This document shows, in pieces, positions 16,714 through 25,394 of a stretch of DNA of 64,000 nt (its first letter is position 1; each line of letters opens with the position of its first letter). Position numbers and translations under genes: made by a program. The notes under the pieces are model-generated. The model did no database searches and was not told the origin of the DNA. It saw only the letters and a list, made by a program, of their open reading frames with translations. Source of the stretch: Comamonas odontotermitis. GTDB taxonomy: Bacteria; Pseudomonadota; Gammaproteobacteria; Burkholderiales; Burkholderiaceae_C. The stretch spans positions 214,728-278,727 of the forward strand of contig NZ_JACHKZ010000002.1 of assembly GCF_014207855.1 (NCBI RefSeq). The letters are read 5' to 3'.

Positions 16714-17532
16714 TCAATGAGGCGCAGGTGCTATTTTTTCCATGAATTCATTCAGGCTCGCCGTTGACAGTTCGCCCACACGCATGCCCTGCAACTGGCC
16801 ATTGGCATCGTAGAACAGGGTCGTCGGCAAGGCGCGGCTGCCAGCCACTTCGGTCATTGCATTCCTCGGATCCAGCAGCACCTGCGCTTCGGGCAAGCCG
16901 AAGCCGCGTGCGGCGGTCAGCGCCACCTCGGGCTTTTCCTGCTGGTTGATCCACAGAAAATGCACCTGAGGATAACGCTGCTGTGCTTCGCGCAGCGCAG
17001 GCATTTCGCGCACGCAAGGCGTGCACCAGCTGGCCCACAGATTGATCACTACGGGCTTGCCCTTGAGCTGATCCAACGCATGGGTCTTCGCATCCAGCGC
17101 TACCAATTGCAGCGCTGGCAGGGCCTTGTCGCTGCCCGACAATTGCTGCACCATTGCATTGCCACCCAGCCAAACTGCGCCAAAAAGCACCACAGCCCCG
17201 GCCAGTGGCTGAAAGACGGCCTGCTTGCGCAGCCATAGCCACCAGATATATACGACCACCACCGCCAGCGCAGCCCAGGGCTCCCACCCGCCATCACGGA
17301 TATTGATGATGGACAGGGGCTGCGCCAGGTACTCATCGGCATACCGCGCCACAAAACCTAGGCGCGCAGCCACCAGGGCCAACAACGGCAACAGCCAGAT
17401 GTGGGGTGCGACGATCAACCCTTGCTTGCGTGCCCAACGCGTATACAACTGATCAGCCGCCAGAAACGCCAGCAGCAAGACCAGCAAACTCCAGGGCAGC
17501 GCAAATGGCCCAACCTGCAAACTGGCGCTCAT
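16714..17532 (-). CDS. Membrane-anchored TlpA-like thioredoxin with an Lgt-like N-terminal domain
   Basis: 272 residues from the ATG at 17532 (MSASLQVG, preceded by AAGAGAG). Residues 1-130 form about four membrane helices that resemble the first half of prolipoprotein diacylglyceryl transferase (LQVGPFALPWSLLVLLLAF and INIRDGG at 76-82). Residues about 138-272 are a TlpA/ResA-type thioredoxin with WCTPC (Cys170, Cys173) and the cis-Pro segment RALPTTLFYD. The thioredoxin domain should face the periplasm and reduce disulfides. The Lgt-like part lacks the full Lgt catalytic region and is probably only an anchor or lipid-binding module. Confidence 0.85.
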   Translation of the reverse strand: MSASLQVGPFALPWSLLVLLLAFLAADQLYTRWARKQGLIVAPHIWLLPLLALVAARLGFVARYADEYLAQPLSIINIRDGGWEPWAALAVVVVYIWWLWLRKQAVFQPLAGAVVLFGAVWLGGNAMVQQLSGSDKALPALQLVALDAKTHALDQLKGKPVVINLWASWCTPCVREMPALREAQQRYPQVHFLWINQQEKPEVALTAARGFGLPEAQVLLDPRNAMTEVAGSRALPTTLFYDANGQLQGMRVGELSTASLNEFMEKIAPAPH

Positions 17533-17696
17533 GAATGCTCTCTTTCCCATATGAAAAAGGGCTGCAGAGGCCATCTGCAGCACCTGTGTATCCACTGTCG
17601 GAGTGCCCAGCTCTCCATTGGTTCCCTGCAGGGCAGCGTGAGCAAGCGCTGCCTCTGGATTTCTCCATGTTCGGCGGCCGTATATAGTGTGCAGAC

Positions 17697-17714
17697 CTGT
17701 ATTTGCCAATACAG
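17697..17714. promoter_or_regulatory. Palindrome in the divergent tlpA-like/membrane-protein promoter region
   Basis: CTGTATT-TGCC-AATACAG is a perfect 7-bp dyad with a 4-bp spacer. It lies in the 240-bp space between the two divergent starts, 59 bp before the ATG at 17773. It could be an operator; no regulator is adjacent. Confidence 0.4.
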
Positions 17715-17772
17715 CAGGCAAGTGCTTTGAATGGATGAACCCCCATCGGCCATTGAATGGAGCCAAGAAACC

Positions 17773-18267
17773 ATGAAGCTCAGCAACAAGGCGCCCCGAT
17801 TTGGATGGTGGTTCTCTGCATGCTTTTTGCTGATGTGCGCAGTGTTTACGTACATCCTCATCCGCGACGGCTTCTCACATGCGCAGACCAATCCGCCATC
17901 CGCTTCCGGCTACGCCATGCCATGGCTCATGCCTGCTGTACTTGCCGTGTTCTGGGCAGCCGGGCTTGGCGTTGCCTGGTATCTGACGGGCATCCCTTGT
18001 GTGGAGGCGGGGCTTGACGCCTCCGGGTCCGTGCACATTCTCAGGCGTTATCCGTTCAGAACCGAATCCCAAACCATTGACGCTGCAGACCTTGCCGGAG
18101 CAACGCTTGTGGAGACCAAGGATTCAGAGGGCGATCTGTACTACTCCATCAGACTGACCACCACTGACGGAATGCAGATGGATGTCGCACAGAGTCCGGA
18201 TCGCTCAATTTGTGAAACCGCGTTGAACCGCTTCAATGCAGCCTTGAGAGCATCGGCCGCCGGGTAG
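17773..18267 (+). CDS. Small two-helix membrane protein, unknown
   Basis: 164 residues from the ATG at 17773; an in-frame ATG at 17731 would add 14 residues. Two membrane helices are visible (about residues 12-29 and 49-69), joined by a short loop. A soluble C-terminal domain of about 90 residues follows, with alternating hydrophobic residues that suggest beta strands (VHILRRYPFRTESQTIDAAD, YYSIRLTTTDGMQMDV). This is the look of a PH-like or DUF-type membrane-associated domain. I do not recognise a named family. It is divergent from the TlpA-like gene. Confidence 0.68.
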   Translation: MKLSNKAPRFGWWFSACFLLMCAVFTYILIRDGFSHAQTNPPSASGYAMPWLMPAVLAVFWAAGLGVAWYLTGIPCVEAGLDASGSVHILRRYPFRTESQTIDAADLAGATLVETKDSEGDLYYSIRLTTTDGMQMDVAQSPDRSICETALNRFNAALRASAAG

Positions 18268-18333
18268 CCCTGTGATGGTGCCCGGGTAAAGCCTTCCCAA
18301 GCACCACCAAGTCATCCTTCAATGGCAGCGGGC

Positions 18334-19773
18334 TTACTGGTCTTCGCTCACCAGCTTGATGTTGCAATACGCCTGCAGCCCTTCAATGCCGCACTCGGAT
18401 CCCCAGCCGCTTTCCTTGACGCCGCCAAACGGCGCCTCGGCCATCGAGATGTTCAAGGTATTGATACCCAACATGCCGGTTTGCACGCCATTGGCCAATT
18501 GCTGGCGCACGCCGCTGTCCTGCGTGAAGGCATAGGCGGCCAGACCATACTGCAGGCGGTTGGCGCGGCGCAGTGCTTCTTCCATGTCGTCCACCGGATT
18601 GATCAATGCAACAGGGCCAAACGGTTCCTCGTTCATCAGGCCTGCGTCTTCATCGACATGGCTGAGCACCGTAGGCTCCCAAAAGAAGCCCGCGCCCGGC
18701 ATGCGCTTGCCGCCCGTATGCAAGGTGGCACCGCGCTTTTGCGCATCGGCGATCAGGCGCGTCAAGGCTTCAATGCGGCGCGGGTTGGCCAAAGGCCCCA
18801 TGTTGCTGGCCTCTTCCAGGCCATTGCCCACCTTGAGCTGCCTTGTGCGCTCCACAAATGCCGCTACAAAGCGGTCGAACACCTCGCGGTGCACATAAAA
18901 GCGCGTGGGCGAAATGCAGACCTGCCCCGCATTGCGGAACTTGCCCGCAACCAGCGCGTCTGCGACCTTGGCCACATCGGCGTCCTTCCAGACGATGACA
19001 GGCGCGTGACCGCCCAACTCCAGCGTGGCGCGCTTCATGCTCCTGGCGGCCTGCGCGGCAAGCATCTTACCCACCGCAGTAGAGCCGGTGAACGAAAACT
19101 TGGCAATCTCGGGCTGGTCAAGCAGGTAGCCCGATACTTCCGCTGGCACGCCAAACACCATGTTCAGCACGCCAGCGGGCAGCCCGGCGTCGTGCAGTAC
19201 CCGCACCAGCTCCTGCGCAGTGGCCGGGGTTTCTTCTGCGGGCTTCAGAATCAGCGTACAGCCCGCAGCCAGTGCACCGGCAATCTTGCGGGCAGGTGTG
19301 ATGGCGGGAAAATTCCACGGTGCAAAGGCAGCGCAGACGCCTACCGGCTCATGGTGTACGGCGATGCGCTGGGTCGGCGTCTTGCCAGGAACCAGGCGGC
19401 CATAGTTACGACGGCCTTCTTCGGCATACCAGTCATAGGTGTCGGCAGCGGCCAGCACTTCGAGCCTGGACTCGCGCAAGGGCTTGCCCTGCTCCAGCGT
19501 CATGCAGGTGGCAATGTGGGTGGCACGTTCGCGGATCAGGCTGGCCGCCTTGCGCAGGATGTCCGAGCGCGCAAGCGGTGACGTGCGCTTCCAGCTTTCA
19601 AAAGCGCCGTTGGCAGCCTGCAATGCGGCTTGCAGGTCGGCCTGGCTGGCGTGGGGGAGATCGCCCAGTACGGATTCATCCACCGGATTGAACACCGGCT
19701 CGCTCTTGCGCCCCTCGGAGGACAGCCATTGGCCGTTGATAAACAGCTGCAATTGTGGATAAGCATGGGACAT
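18334..19773 (-). CDS. NAD(P)-dependent aldehyde dehydrogenase, succinate-semialdehyde dehydrogenase type
   Basis: 479 residues. It carries the cofactor region FAPWNFPAI, FTGSTAVGK, the general base Glu in LELGGHAP and the nucleophile Cys in NAGQVCISPTRFYV. Its start LFINGQWLSSEG and the GabD-like pattern EPFGPVALINPVDDMEEAL favour the succinate-semialdehyde dehydrogenase group, but other short aldehydes are possible. It is the last of three minus-strand genes behind two tandem Leu/Ile/Val-type receptors, so it may oxidise an aldehyde made from the imported compound. Confidence 0.88.
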   Translation of the reverse strand: MSHAYPQLQLFINGQWLSSEGRKSEPVFNPVDESVLGDLPHASQADLQAALQAANGAFESWKRTSPLARSDILRKAASLIRERATHIATCMTLEQGKPLRESRLEVLAAADTYDWYAEEGRRNYGRLVPGKTPTQRIAVHHEPVGVCAAFAPWNFPAITPARKIAGALAAGCTLILKPAEETPATAQELVRVLHDAGLPAGVLNMVFGVPAEVSGYLLDQPEIAKFSFTGSTAVGKMLAAQAARSMKRATLELGGHAPVIVWKDADVAKVADALVAGKFRNAGQVCISPTRFYVHREVFDRFVAAFVERTRQLKVGNGLEEASNMGPLANPRRIEALTRLIADAQKRGATLHTGGKRMPGAGFFWEPTVLSHVDEDAGLMNEEPFGPVALINPVDDMEEALRRANRLQYGLAAYAFTQDSGVRQQLANGVQTGMLGINTLNISMAEAPFGGVKESGWGSECGIEGLQAYCNIKLVSEDQ

Positions 19774-19855
19774 GGTCGGCTCCTACGAGTGTTTTGCGTG
19801 CATGGATCGGCCTGTCGGAAACGAAGGCCGTTGCATGCTGTGGATAAATCTGTGC

Positions 19856-21073
19856 CTATTTCTTCACCAATGCGCATTTGCCATCGGTCATGGGGCGGAA
19901 CGCCTTGTCGCCGGGGATGGTGGCAAGGATCTTGTAGTAATCCCATGGGCCCTTGGATTCTTCTGGCGACTTGACCTGGGCCAGGTACAGGTCGTGCACC
20001 ATGCGGCCGTCTTCGCGCACATGACCGTTCTGACTGAAGAAGTCTTCGAGCTTGTTGGACTTGAGGTACCTGGTGACTGCGGGGCCATCATCTGAATGGA
20101 TGGCAGCCACCGCTTTCAGGTACTGGGTAACTGCCGAATACGTGCCTGCATGCACCATCGACGGCATGGTTTTCTTGCCCATGCGCTCAAAAAAGCGTTG
20201 CGAGAAGGCGCGCGTCTCGGGTGTGCGGTCCCAGTAGAAGGCTGTGGCAAATGTCAGGCCCTGGGCGGTCTTGAGGCCCAGCGAGTGCACATCCTGGATG
20301 AACATGAACTGCGGCGCCACGGTCTGGTTCTTCATCAAACCAAACTGGTTGGCCGACTTGATTGCATTGATGGTGTCGTTGCCCGCACTCACCAAAGTGA
20401 CCACCGGTGCCTTGGACTCCTGCGCCTGCAACACAAAGGAAGAGAAATCGCTGGCGTTGAGCGGGAAATTGGTGCGCCCCACAATCTTGCCGCCGCCTTT
20501 GCTGACGATATTCGTCACGGTCTCAGCCCCTGCTTTGCCAAAGGCATAGTCCACCGCCATGATGTACCAGTCCTTCTTGCCCTTTTCCAACATGGCATGC
20601 GCCACGCCGCTGGCCATCGCGTAGGTGTCATAGGTGTAGTGAATGGCAGTGGGAATGCAGGCCTCGCTGGTCAGCGCGTCCGATGCACCACCGGAGGTAA
20701 GGATGAGCTTGTTGCGTTCCTTGGCCAAGTTGTAGACCGCCATGGCAACGGCAGAATTGTTCAAGTCCACCACCACGTCCACACCTTCGGTGTCGAACCA
20801 GGTGCGCGCGCGGCTCGCCCCCACGTCGGCCTTGCCCTGGTGGTCGGCAAAGACCACCTCGATCTTCTTGCCGTCCACCGTACCGCCAAAGTCCTCGACC
20901 GCCATTTTCGTGGCCTCGACCGATCCACGCCCGGCCGTATCGGCATAGGGCCCTGACATGTCACTGAGCACCGCGATCTTCACCACATCCCCCGATATGC
21001 CTTGGGCCTGGACGGGCAAGACGGCAGCGGCAACAGAGGCCGCGAGCGCGGCGATGGCTGTCAAACGTTTCAT
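19856..21073 (-). CDS. Branched-chain amino acid-type ABC transporter substrate-binding protein (copy 2)
   Basis: 405 residues with signal peptide (MKRLTAIAALAASVAAAVLPVQA). The type I receptor pattern VKIAVLSDMSGPYADTAGRGSVEATKMAVEDFGG is followed by GKKIEVVFADHQGKADVGASRARTW. It is a close paralogue of the neighbouring gene at 21116, with the same organisation and the shared segments VHDLYLAQVKSPEESKGPWDYYK and MPSMVHAGTYSAV. No permease or ATPase genes are nearby. Members of this group bind aromatic or branched acids in related bacteria; the ligand here is unknown. Confidence 0.9.
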   Translation of the reverse strand: MKRLTAIAALAASVAAAVLPVQAQGISGDVVKIAVLSDMSGPYADTAGRGSVEATKMAVEDFGGTVDGKKIEVVFADHQGKADVGASRARTWFDTEGVDVVVDLNNSAVAMAVYNLAKERNKLILTSGGASDALTSEACIPTAIHYTYDTYAMASGVAHAMLEKGKKDWYIMAVDYAFGKAGAETVTNIVSKGGGKIVGRTNFPLNASDFSSFVLQAQESKAPVVTLVSAGNDTINAIKSANQFGLMKNQTVAPQFMFIQDVHSLGLKTAQGLTFATAFYWDRTPETRAFSQRFFERMGKKTMPSMVHAGTYSAVTQYLKAVAAIHSDDGPAVTRYLKSNKLEDFFSQNGHVREDGRMVHDLYLAQVKSPEESKGPWDYYKILATIPGDKAFRPMTDGKCALVKK

Positions 21074-21115
21074 GGCTAGTCTCCTTGATGTAGGGAATGA
21101 ATCGGCAGTCTGTGA

Positions 21116-22318
21116 TCAGGATTTCTTCACCAGCGGGCAGGTGCTCTTGGACAGCGGACGAAAGGCCTCATCGCCGGGAATGGTGGACACGACCTTGTAG
21201 TAATCCCAGGGCGCTTTCGATTCCTCGGGCTTTTTCACCTGCACCACATACATGTCGTGCACCATGCGGCCGTCCTCACGCACATAGCCGTTCTGTGAGA
21301 AGGCGTCGTTGATCTTCATCTTCCTGAGCTGCGCCGCCACGGCAGGCCCATCGTCGGTGCCAGCTTCCTTGATAGCCTGCAGGTAAGTCATCACAGCGGA
21401 ATAGTCGCCCGCCTGCACCATCGACGGCATCTTCTTCATGCGTTCGAAATAACGCTTGGCCCACGCGCGCGATTCGGGCGTTCGGTCCCAATAGAAGGCC
21501 GTGGCGAAGGTCATGCCCTGGCCATACTTGAGGCCCAGGCCATGGATATCGTTGATGAACATCAGCTGCGGCACCAGCACCTGGTTCTTCGTCAGGCCAA
21601 AGTCATACGCAGCCTTGATGGTGTTGACGGTGTCATTGGTTGCATTGGCCAGCGTCACCACCTGCGCCTTGGAGGCCTGTGCCTGCGTGACGTAGGACGA
21701 GAAATCGCTGGCATTGAGCGGGTGCGCCACCTGGCCAGTGATCCTGCCGCCACCCGCTTCCACAAACTCTGTCGCCGTGGCCGCCATGGCCTTGCCCGCT
21801 GCGTAATCGACCGAGATGATGAACCAGTCCTTCTTGCCTTGTGCCAGCACGCCCTTGACCGCGGCGTTGGTCATGGCGTAGGTGTCATAGGTGTAGTGCA
21901 CCAGGGTGACGCCGCAGTGCTCGTTGGTCAATGCGGTGGAGACGGCGCCGGTGTTCATCACCATCTTGTTCCGCTCACGCGCCAGGCCGTTGACCGCGAT
22001 GGCGACTGCGGAGTTGTTCATGTTCATGACCATGTCCACTCCGTCGTTGTCGAACCACTGGCGCGCCTTGGTCGCCGCCACGTCGGCCTTGTTCTGGTGA
22101 TCGGCAGAGACCAGTTCGATCTTCTTGCCCAGCACGGTGCCGCCAAAATCGGCAATGGCCATCCTGGCGGCTTCCACCGAGCCTTTGCCCGCCGTGTCGG
22201 CATACAGGCTCGACATGTCGCTGAGCACTGCGATCTTCACAACGTCCCCAGAGACGCCCTGCGCCTGCGCTGCAAGGCTCGCCAATGCGGCGGCCAGCCC
22301 CAGTGTGGTTTTCCTCAT
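21116..22318 (-). CDS. Branched-chain amino acid-type ABC transporter substrate-binding protein (copy 1)
   Basis: 400 residues with a signal peptide (MRKTTLGLAAALASLAAQAQG). It shares VVKIAVLSDMSSLYADTAGKGSVEAARMAIADFGG, KIELVSADHQNKADVAATKARQW and the C-terminal VHDMYVVQVKKPEESKAPWDYYK block with the next gene, 43 bp downstream. The two evidently arose by tandem duplication and then diverged in the ligand domain. It is the promoter-proximal gene of the minus transcript, divergent from the DUF35/thiolase operon. Confidence 0.9.
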   Translation of the reverse strand: MRKTTLGLAAALASLAAQAQGVSGDVVKIAVLSDMSSLYADTAGKGSVEAARMAIADFGGTVLGKKIELVSADHQNKADVAATKARQWFDNDGVDMVMNMNNSAVAIAVNGLARERNKMVMNTGAVSTALTNEHCGVTLVHYTYDTYAMTNAAVKGVLAQGKKDWFIISVDYAAGKAMAATATEFVEAGGGRITGQVAHPLNASDFSSYVTQAQASKAQVVTLANATNDTVNTIKAAYDFGLTKNQVLVPQLMFINDIHGLGLKYGQGMTFATAFYWDRTPESRAWAKRYFERMKKMPSMVQAGDYSAVMTYLQAIKEAGTDDGPAVAAQLRKMKINDAFSQNGYVREDGRMVHDMYVVQVKKPEESKAPWDYYKVVSTIPGDEAFRPLSKSTCPLVKKS

Positions 22319-22587
22319 GTTCTTGTCTCCGATTCTTATATTGAGCTCCTGATGCTAGAGCTTTATGGCGCAGCAGCTTTTGCCTTTGCAAAGCCGTGCC
22401 TTAGCCTGTGCCAAAGCCCTGAAAACCCTAAGAACCTGTTTGCGATCCGGCACCTGTTCGGAGCTGTCGCCTGCGTTGATCAAGTCGCGCCAAACCCCCT
22501 CTTCCGCAACCAATAATTGCACGCGAGGGTGAAATCACCCATGCTCCACCATCCGCCCGATACCGCAATACCGAGAAAGACACCGCA

Positions 22588-22953
22588 ATGACACCTTCGA
22601 TGTCAAGCCAATACCAGGCCGCGCTCGATGCAGGCAACTTCCAGATCCAGCGCTGCGCGGCCTGCCACAAGGCCATCTTCTATCCTCGTGAACTGTGTCC
22701 GCATTGCGGCAGTGACCAGCTGACCTGGGAACAGCCCTCTGGGCAAGGCACGGTCTACTCCACCACAGTCATCCGCCGCAAGGCCGATGCCGGTGGCGAC
22801 TACAACGTGACACTGGTCGATCTGGCCGAAGGCCCCCGCATGATGAGCCGCGTGGAAGGCATGGCGCCAACCGATGTGAAGATTGGCATGGCAGTGCGCG
22901 CACAGGTGGTGCAGCACAATGGCAAGGGCTTGGTGGTATTCAAGGCCGCATAA
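22588..22953 (+). CDS. Zn-ribbon/OB-fold DUF35 protein
   Basis: 121 residues. The N-terminal rubredoxin-like zinc ribbon has Cys23, Cys26, Cys37 and Cys40 (CAAC and CPHC). The rest is an OB fold (GTVYSTTVIRR, YNVTLVDLAEGPRMMSRVEG). DUF35 proteins form stable complexes with thiolase-like partners, either as acyl-CoA-binding partners or as subunits of retro-aldolases such as ChsH2/Ltp2 in steroid side-chain degradation. The partner is the next gene, 21 bp downstream. First gene of a four-gene plus operon. Confidence 0.9.
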   Translation: MTPSMSSQYQAALDAGNFQIQRCAACHKAIFYPRELCPHCGSDQLTWEQPSGQGTVYSTTVIRRKADAGGDYNVTLVDLAEGPRMMSRVEGMAPTDVKIGMAVRAQVVQHNGKGLVVFKAA

Positions 22954-22973
22954 GAACGAAAAGGGACAAGCAC

Positions 22974-24167
22974 ATGGCACAAGTACACACCAGCTCCGGC
23001 CTGCGCGCGCTGCGCGGCAAGGTCGCCATCACCGGCGTTGCCACCTATGGCTGCGGGGAGGCTCCAGGCTCCGACGACATGATGCTGCTGGCTCGCGCGG
23101 CGCACGCCGCCGTGGCCGATGCGGGCCTGACCATGCAGGATATCGACGGCCTGGCGACCTGCAGCGTCAATGCCACCATGTGGCCCATGCCGGTGATCGA
23201 ACACCTGGGCATCAACCCCAACTACATCAATGGCACCATGGTAGGCGGCTCCAGCTTCATCGCCCACCTGCTGCCCTCGATCATGGCGCTCGAAGCTGGC
23301 CAGTGCAGGCATGTGCTGGTGTGCTACGGCAGCGCCCAGCGCTCGGCCGCCTTTGGCCGCAAGGAATCGACTGCCGCACGCAAATTCATGGATCCGCAGC
23401 CGTTCGAACACCCCTTCGAGCCCGTGATGCCGGTGGCTGCCTATGCCATGGCCGCTGCACGCCATATGCACCAGTACGGCACCACACGCGAGCAGTTGGC
23501 GGCCGTGGCGGTGTCAGCCCGCCAGTGGGCGCAGAAGAACCCCGAGGCCTTCATGCGCGACCCGTTGACCATTGAAGAGGTATTGGGCGCCCGCATGGTT
23601 GCAGACCCCTTCACCGTCCGCGATTGCTGCCTGGTGACCGATGGCGCCGGGGCCTTTGTGCTGAGCCGCGCCGAAGACGCCAAGAGCGGCCCCAACGCCC
23701 CCATCTATGTGCTGGGCAATGCCACGGCCTGCTGGAACCGCCAGATCTCATCCATGCCCGACCTGACCGTGACTGCCGCCAGCCAATCGGGCGCGCAGGC
23801 CTTTGCAATGGCCGGATTGCAGGCTGCAGACATGGATGTGGTGGAGCTGTATGACGCTTTCACGATCAACACCCTGCTCTTTCTGGAAGACCTGGGCTTT
23901 GTGAAGAAAGGCGAGGCGGGGGCCTTTGTCGCCAGTGGTGCGATTGCTCCCGGTGGTACCCTGCCTGTCAACACCAACGGCGGGGGCCTGTCGTGCGTAC
24001 ACCCCGGTATGTATGGCATCTTTGCATTGATCGAAGCCGTTCGCCAGTTACGCGGCAACTGTGGCGAACGCCAGATTGCAGGCGCCCAGCTGGCTCTGGC
24101 CCACGGCAACGGTGGCACGCTGTCCAGCCAGGCCACGGCGATCCTCGGCACAGCCGCAACCTTGTGA
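22974..24167 (+). CDS. Thiolase-like (lipid-transfer/SCP-x-type) protein lacking the nucleophilic Cys
   Basis: 397 residues of the thiolase superfamily, non-decarboxylating SCP-x/Ltp branch. The motifs are VVELYDAFTINTLLFLEDLGF, NTNGGGLSCVHPG and AHGNGGTLSSQ. At residues 87-95 the sequence is GTMVGGSSF, where true thiolases have the Cys of the NCSTGSS-type loop; no Cys occurs there. In the Ltp2/ChsH2 system such Cys-less proteins work as retro-aldolases with conserved Tyr. The Tyr of LYDAF is present. It is therefore more likely a beta-hydroxyacyl-CoA retro-aldolase or inactive partner than a thiolase. Confidence 0.85.
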   Translation: MAQVHTSSGLRALRGKVAITGVATYGCGEAPGSDDMMLLARAAHAAVADAGLTMQDIDGLATCSVNATMWPMPVIEHLGINPNYINGTMVGGSSFIAHLLPSIMALEAGQCRHVLVCYGSAQRSAAFGRKESTAARKFMDPQPFEHPFEPVMPVAAYAMAAARHMHQYGTTREQLAAVAVSARQWAQKNPEAFMRDPLTIEEVLGARMVADPFTVRDCCLVTDGAGAFVLSRAEDAKSGPNAPIYVLGNATACWNRQISSMPDLTVTAASQSGAQAFAMAGLQAADMDVVELYDAFTINTLLFLEDLGFVKKGEAGAFVASGAIAPGGTLPVNTNGGGLSCVHPGMYGIFALIEAVRQLRGNCGERQIAGAQLALAHGNGGTLSSQATAILGTAATL

Positions 24168-24180
24168 CAGGACTGAAGAC

Positions 24181-25341
24181 ATGATCCGCGATAACGAAAC
24201 CCTGGAAGCACTGCTCGACAGCGTACGCCGCTTTGTGCGTGAACGCCTGGTACCGGCCGAGAACGAAGTGGCCGAGACCGATGAGATTCCCGAATCCATC
24301 GTGCAGGAGATGCGCGACCTGGGGCTGTTCGGCCTCACCATCCCCGAAGAGTTCGGCGGCCTGGAGCTGACGATGGAAGAGGAAGTACACGTGCTGCTGG
24401 AGCTATGCCAGACTTCGCCCGCGTTCCGCTCGGTGATTGGCACCACCGTGGGCATCGGCTCGCAAGGCATTCTGATGGACGGCACCGATGAGCAAAAGGC
24501 CCAGTGGCTGCCCAAGCTGGCCACCGGCGAGGTAATTGCTTCCTTTGCGCTGACCGAACCCGAAGCGGGGTCGGATGCCGCATCGCTGCGCACCACGGCC
24601 ATCAGGCAAGGCGACCACTACGTCGTCAACGGCACCAAACGCTTCATCACCAATGCACCACACGCCGGCATGTTCACGCTGATGGCGCGCACCAACCCGG
24701 CCGACAAGGGCGCTGGCGGCGTGTCGTCCTTCATCGTGGATGCAAAGACGCCCGGCATCAGCTTTGGTAAATACGACAAGAAGATGGGCCAGCGCGGCGC
24801 GCATACCTGTGACGTGATCTTTGACAACGTGAAGGTACCCGCCGCAAACCTGATCGGTCTGCAGGAGGGCCGGGGCTTCAAGACCGCAATGAAGGTGTTG
24901 GAAAAGGGCCGCATCCACATTGCCGCCGTGGCCGTGGGCTGCGCCAAGCGCATTCTGCGCGATGCGCTGCAATACTCGCTGGAGCGCAAGCAGTTCGGCC
25001 AGGCCATTTGCGATTTTCAACTGGTGCAGGCCATGCTGGCCGACAGCCAGGCAGAGCTGTATGCCGCCGAGTGCATGACCATCGACGCCGCCCGTCGGCG
25101 CGATGACGGCCAGAACGTGTCCACCGAAGCATCCAGCGCCAAGATGTTTGCCACCGAAATGTGCGGCCGCGTGGCCGACCGGGCCGTGCAGATATTGGGA
25201 GGCTCGGGCTATATGGCCGAATACGGCATCGAGCGCTTTTACCGCGATGTGCGGCTGTTCCGCCTGTACGAAGGCACCACGCAGATCCAGCAGATCATCA
25301 TTGCACGCAACATGGTGCGCGAAGCGAAGGCCAACGCATGA
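24181..25341 (+). CDS. Acyl-CoA dehydrogenase
   Basis: 386 residues from the ATG at 24181. It has FALTEPEAGSDAASLRTTA, YVVNGTKRFITN, RKQFGQAICDFQLVQAMLAD, QILGGSGYMAEYGIERFYRDVR and YEGTTQIQQIIIARNM. The Glu of YEGT is the usual catalytic base, unlike in the paralogue at 7201. It introduces the alpha-beta double bond in an acyl-CoA, passing electrons to ETF. It follows the thiolase-like gene by 13 bp and its stop overlaps a small 18-codon ORF, so the operon is tightly coupled. Confidence 0.93.
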   Translation: MIRDNETLEALLDSVRRFVRERLVPAENEVAETDEIPESIVQEMRDLGLFGLTIPEEFGGLELTMEEEVHVLLELCQTSPAFRSVIGTTVGIGSQGILMDGTDEQKAQWLPKLATGEVIASFALTEPEAGSDAASLRTTAIRQGDHYVVNGTKRFITNAPHAGMFTLMARTNPADKGAGGVSSFIVDAKTPGISFGKYDKKMGQRGAHTCDVIFDNVKVPAANLIGLQEGRGFKTAMKVLEKGRIHIAAVAVGCAKRILRDALQYSLERKQFGQAICDFQLVQAMLADSQAELYAAECMTIDAARRRDDGQNVSTEASSAKMFATEMCGRVADRAVQILGGSGYMAEYGIERFYRDVRLFRLYEGTTQIQQIIIARNMVREAKANA

Positions 25342-25394
25342 CCCGCGAGTTCGAGCCGCACTTTGTGGCGCAAAGCGTGGAGACTGCCCGATGA
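25338..25394 (+). CDS. Possible 18-codon coupling ORF
   Basis: An ATG at 25338 overlaps the dehydrogenase stop (ATGA). The 18-codon frame ends at a TGA (25392-25394) that overlaps the thioesterase ATG at 25391, again as ATGA. The peptide begins MTREFEPHF and shows no known domain. It may be a device for translational coupling between two genes, or a chance ORF left by an older longer N-terminus. Weak support as a real peptide. Confidence 0.3.
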   Translation: MTREFEPHFVAQSVETAR

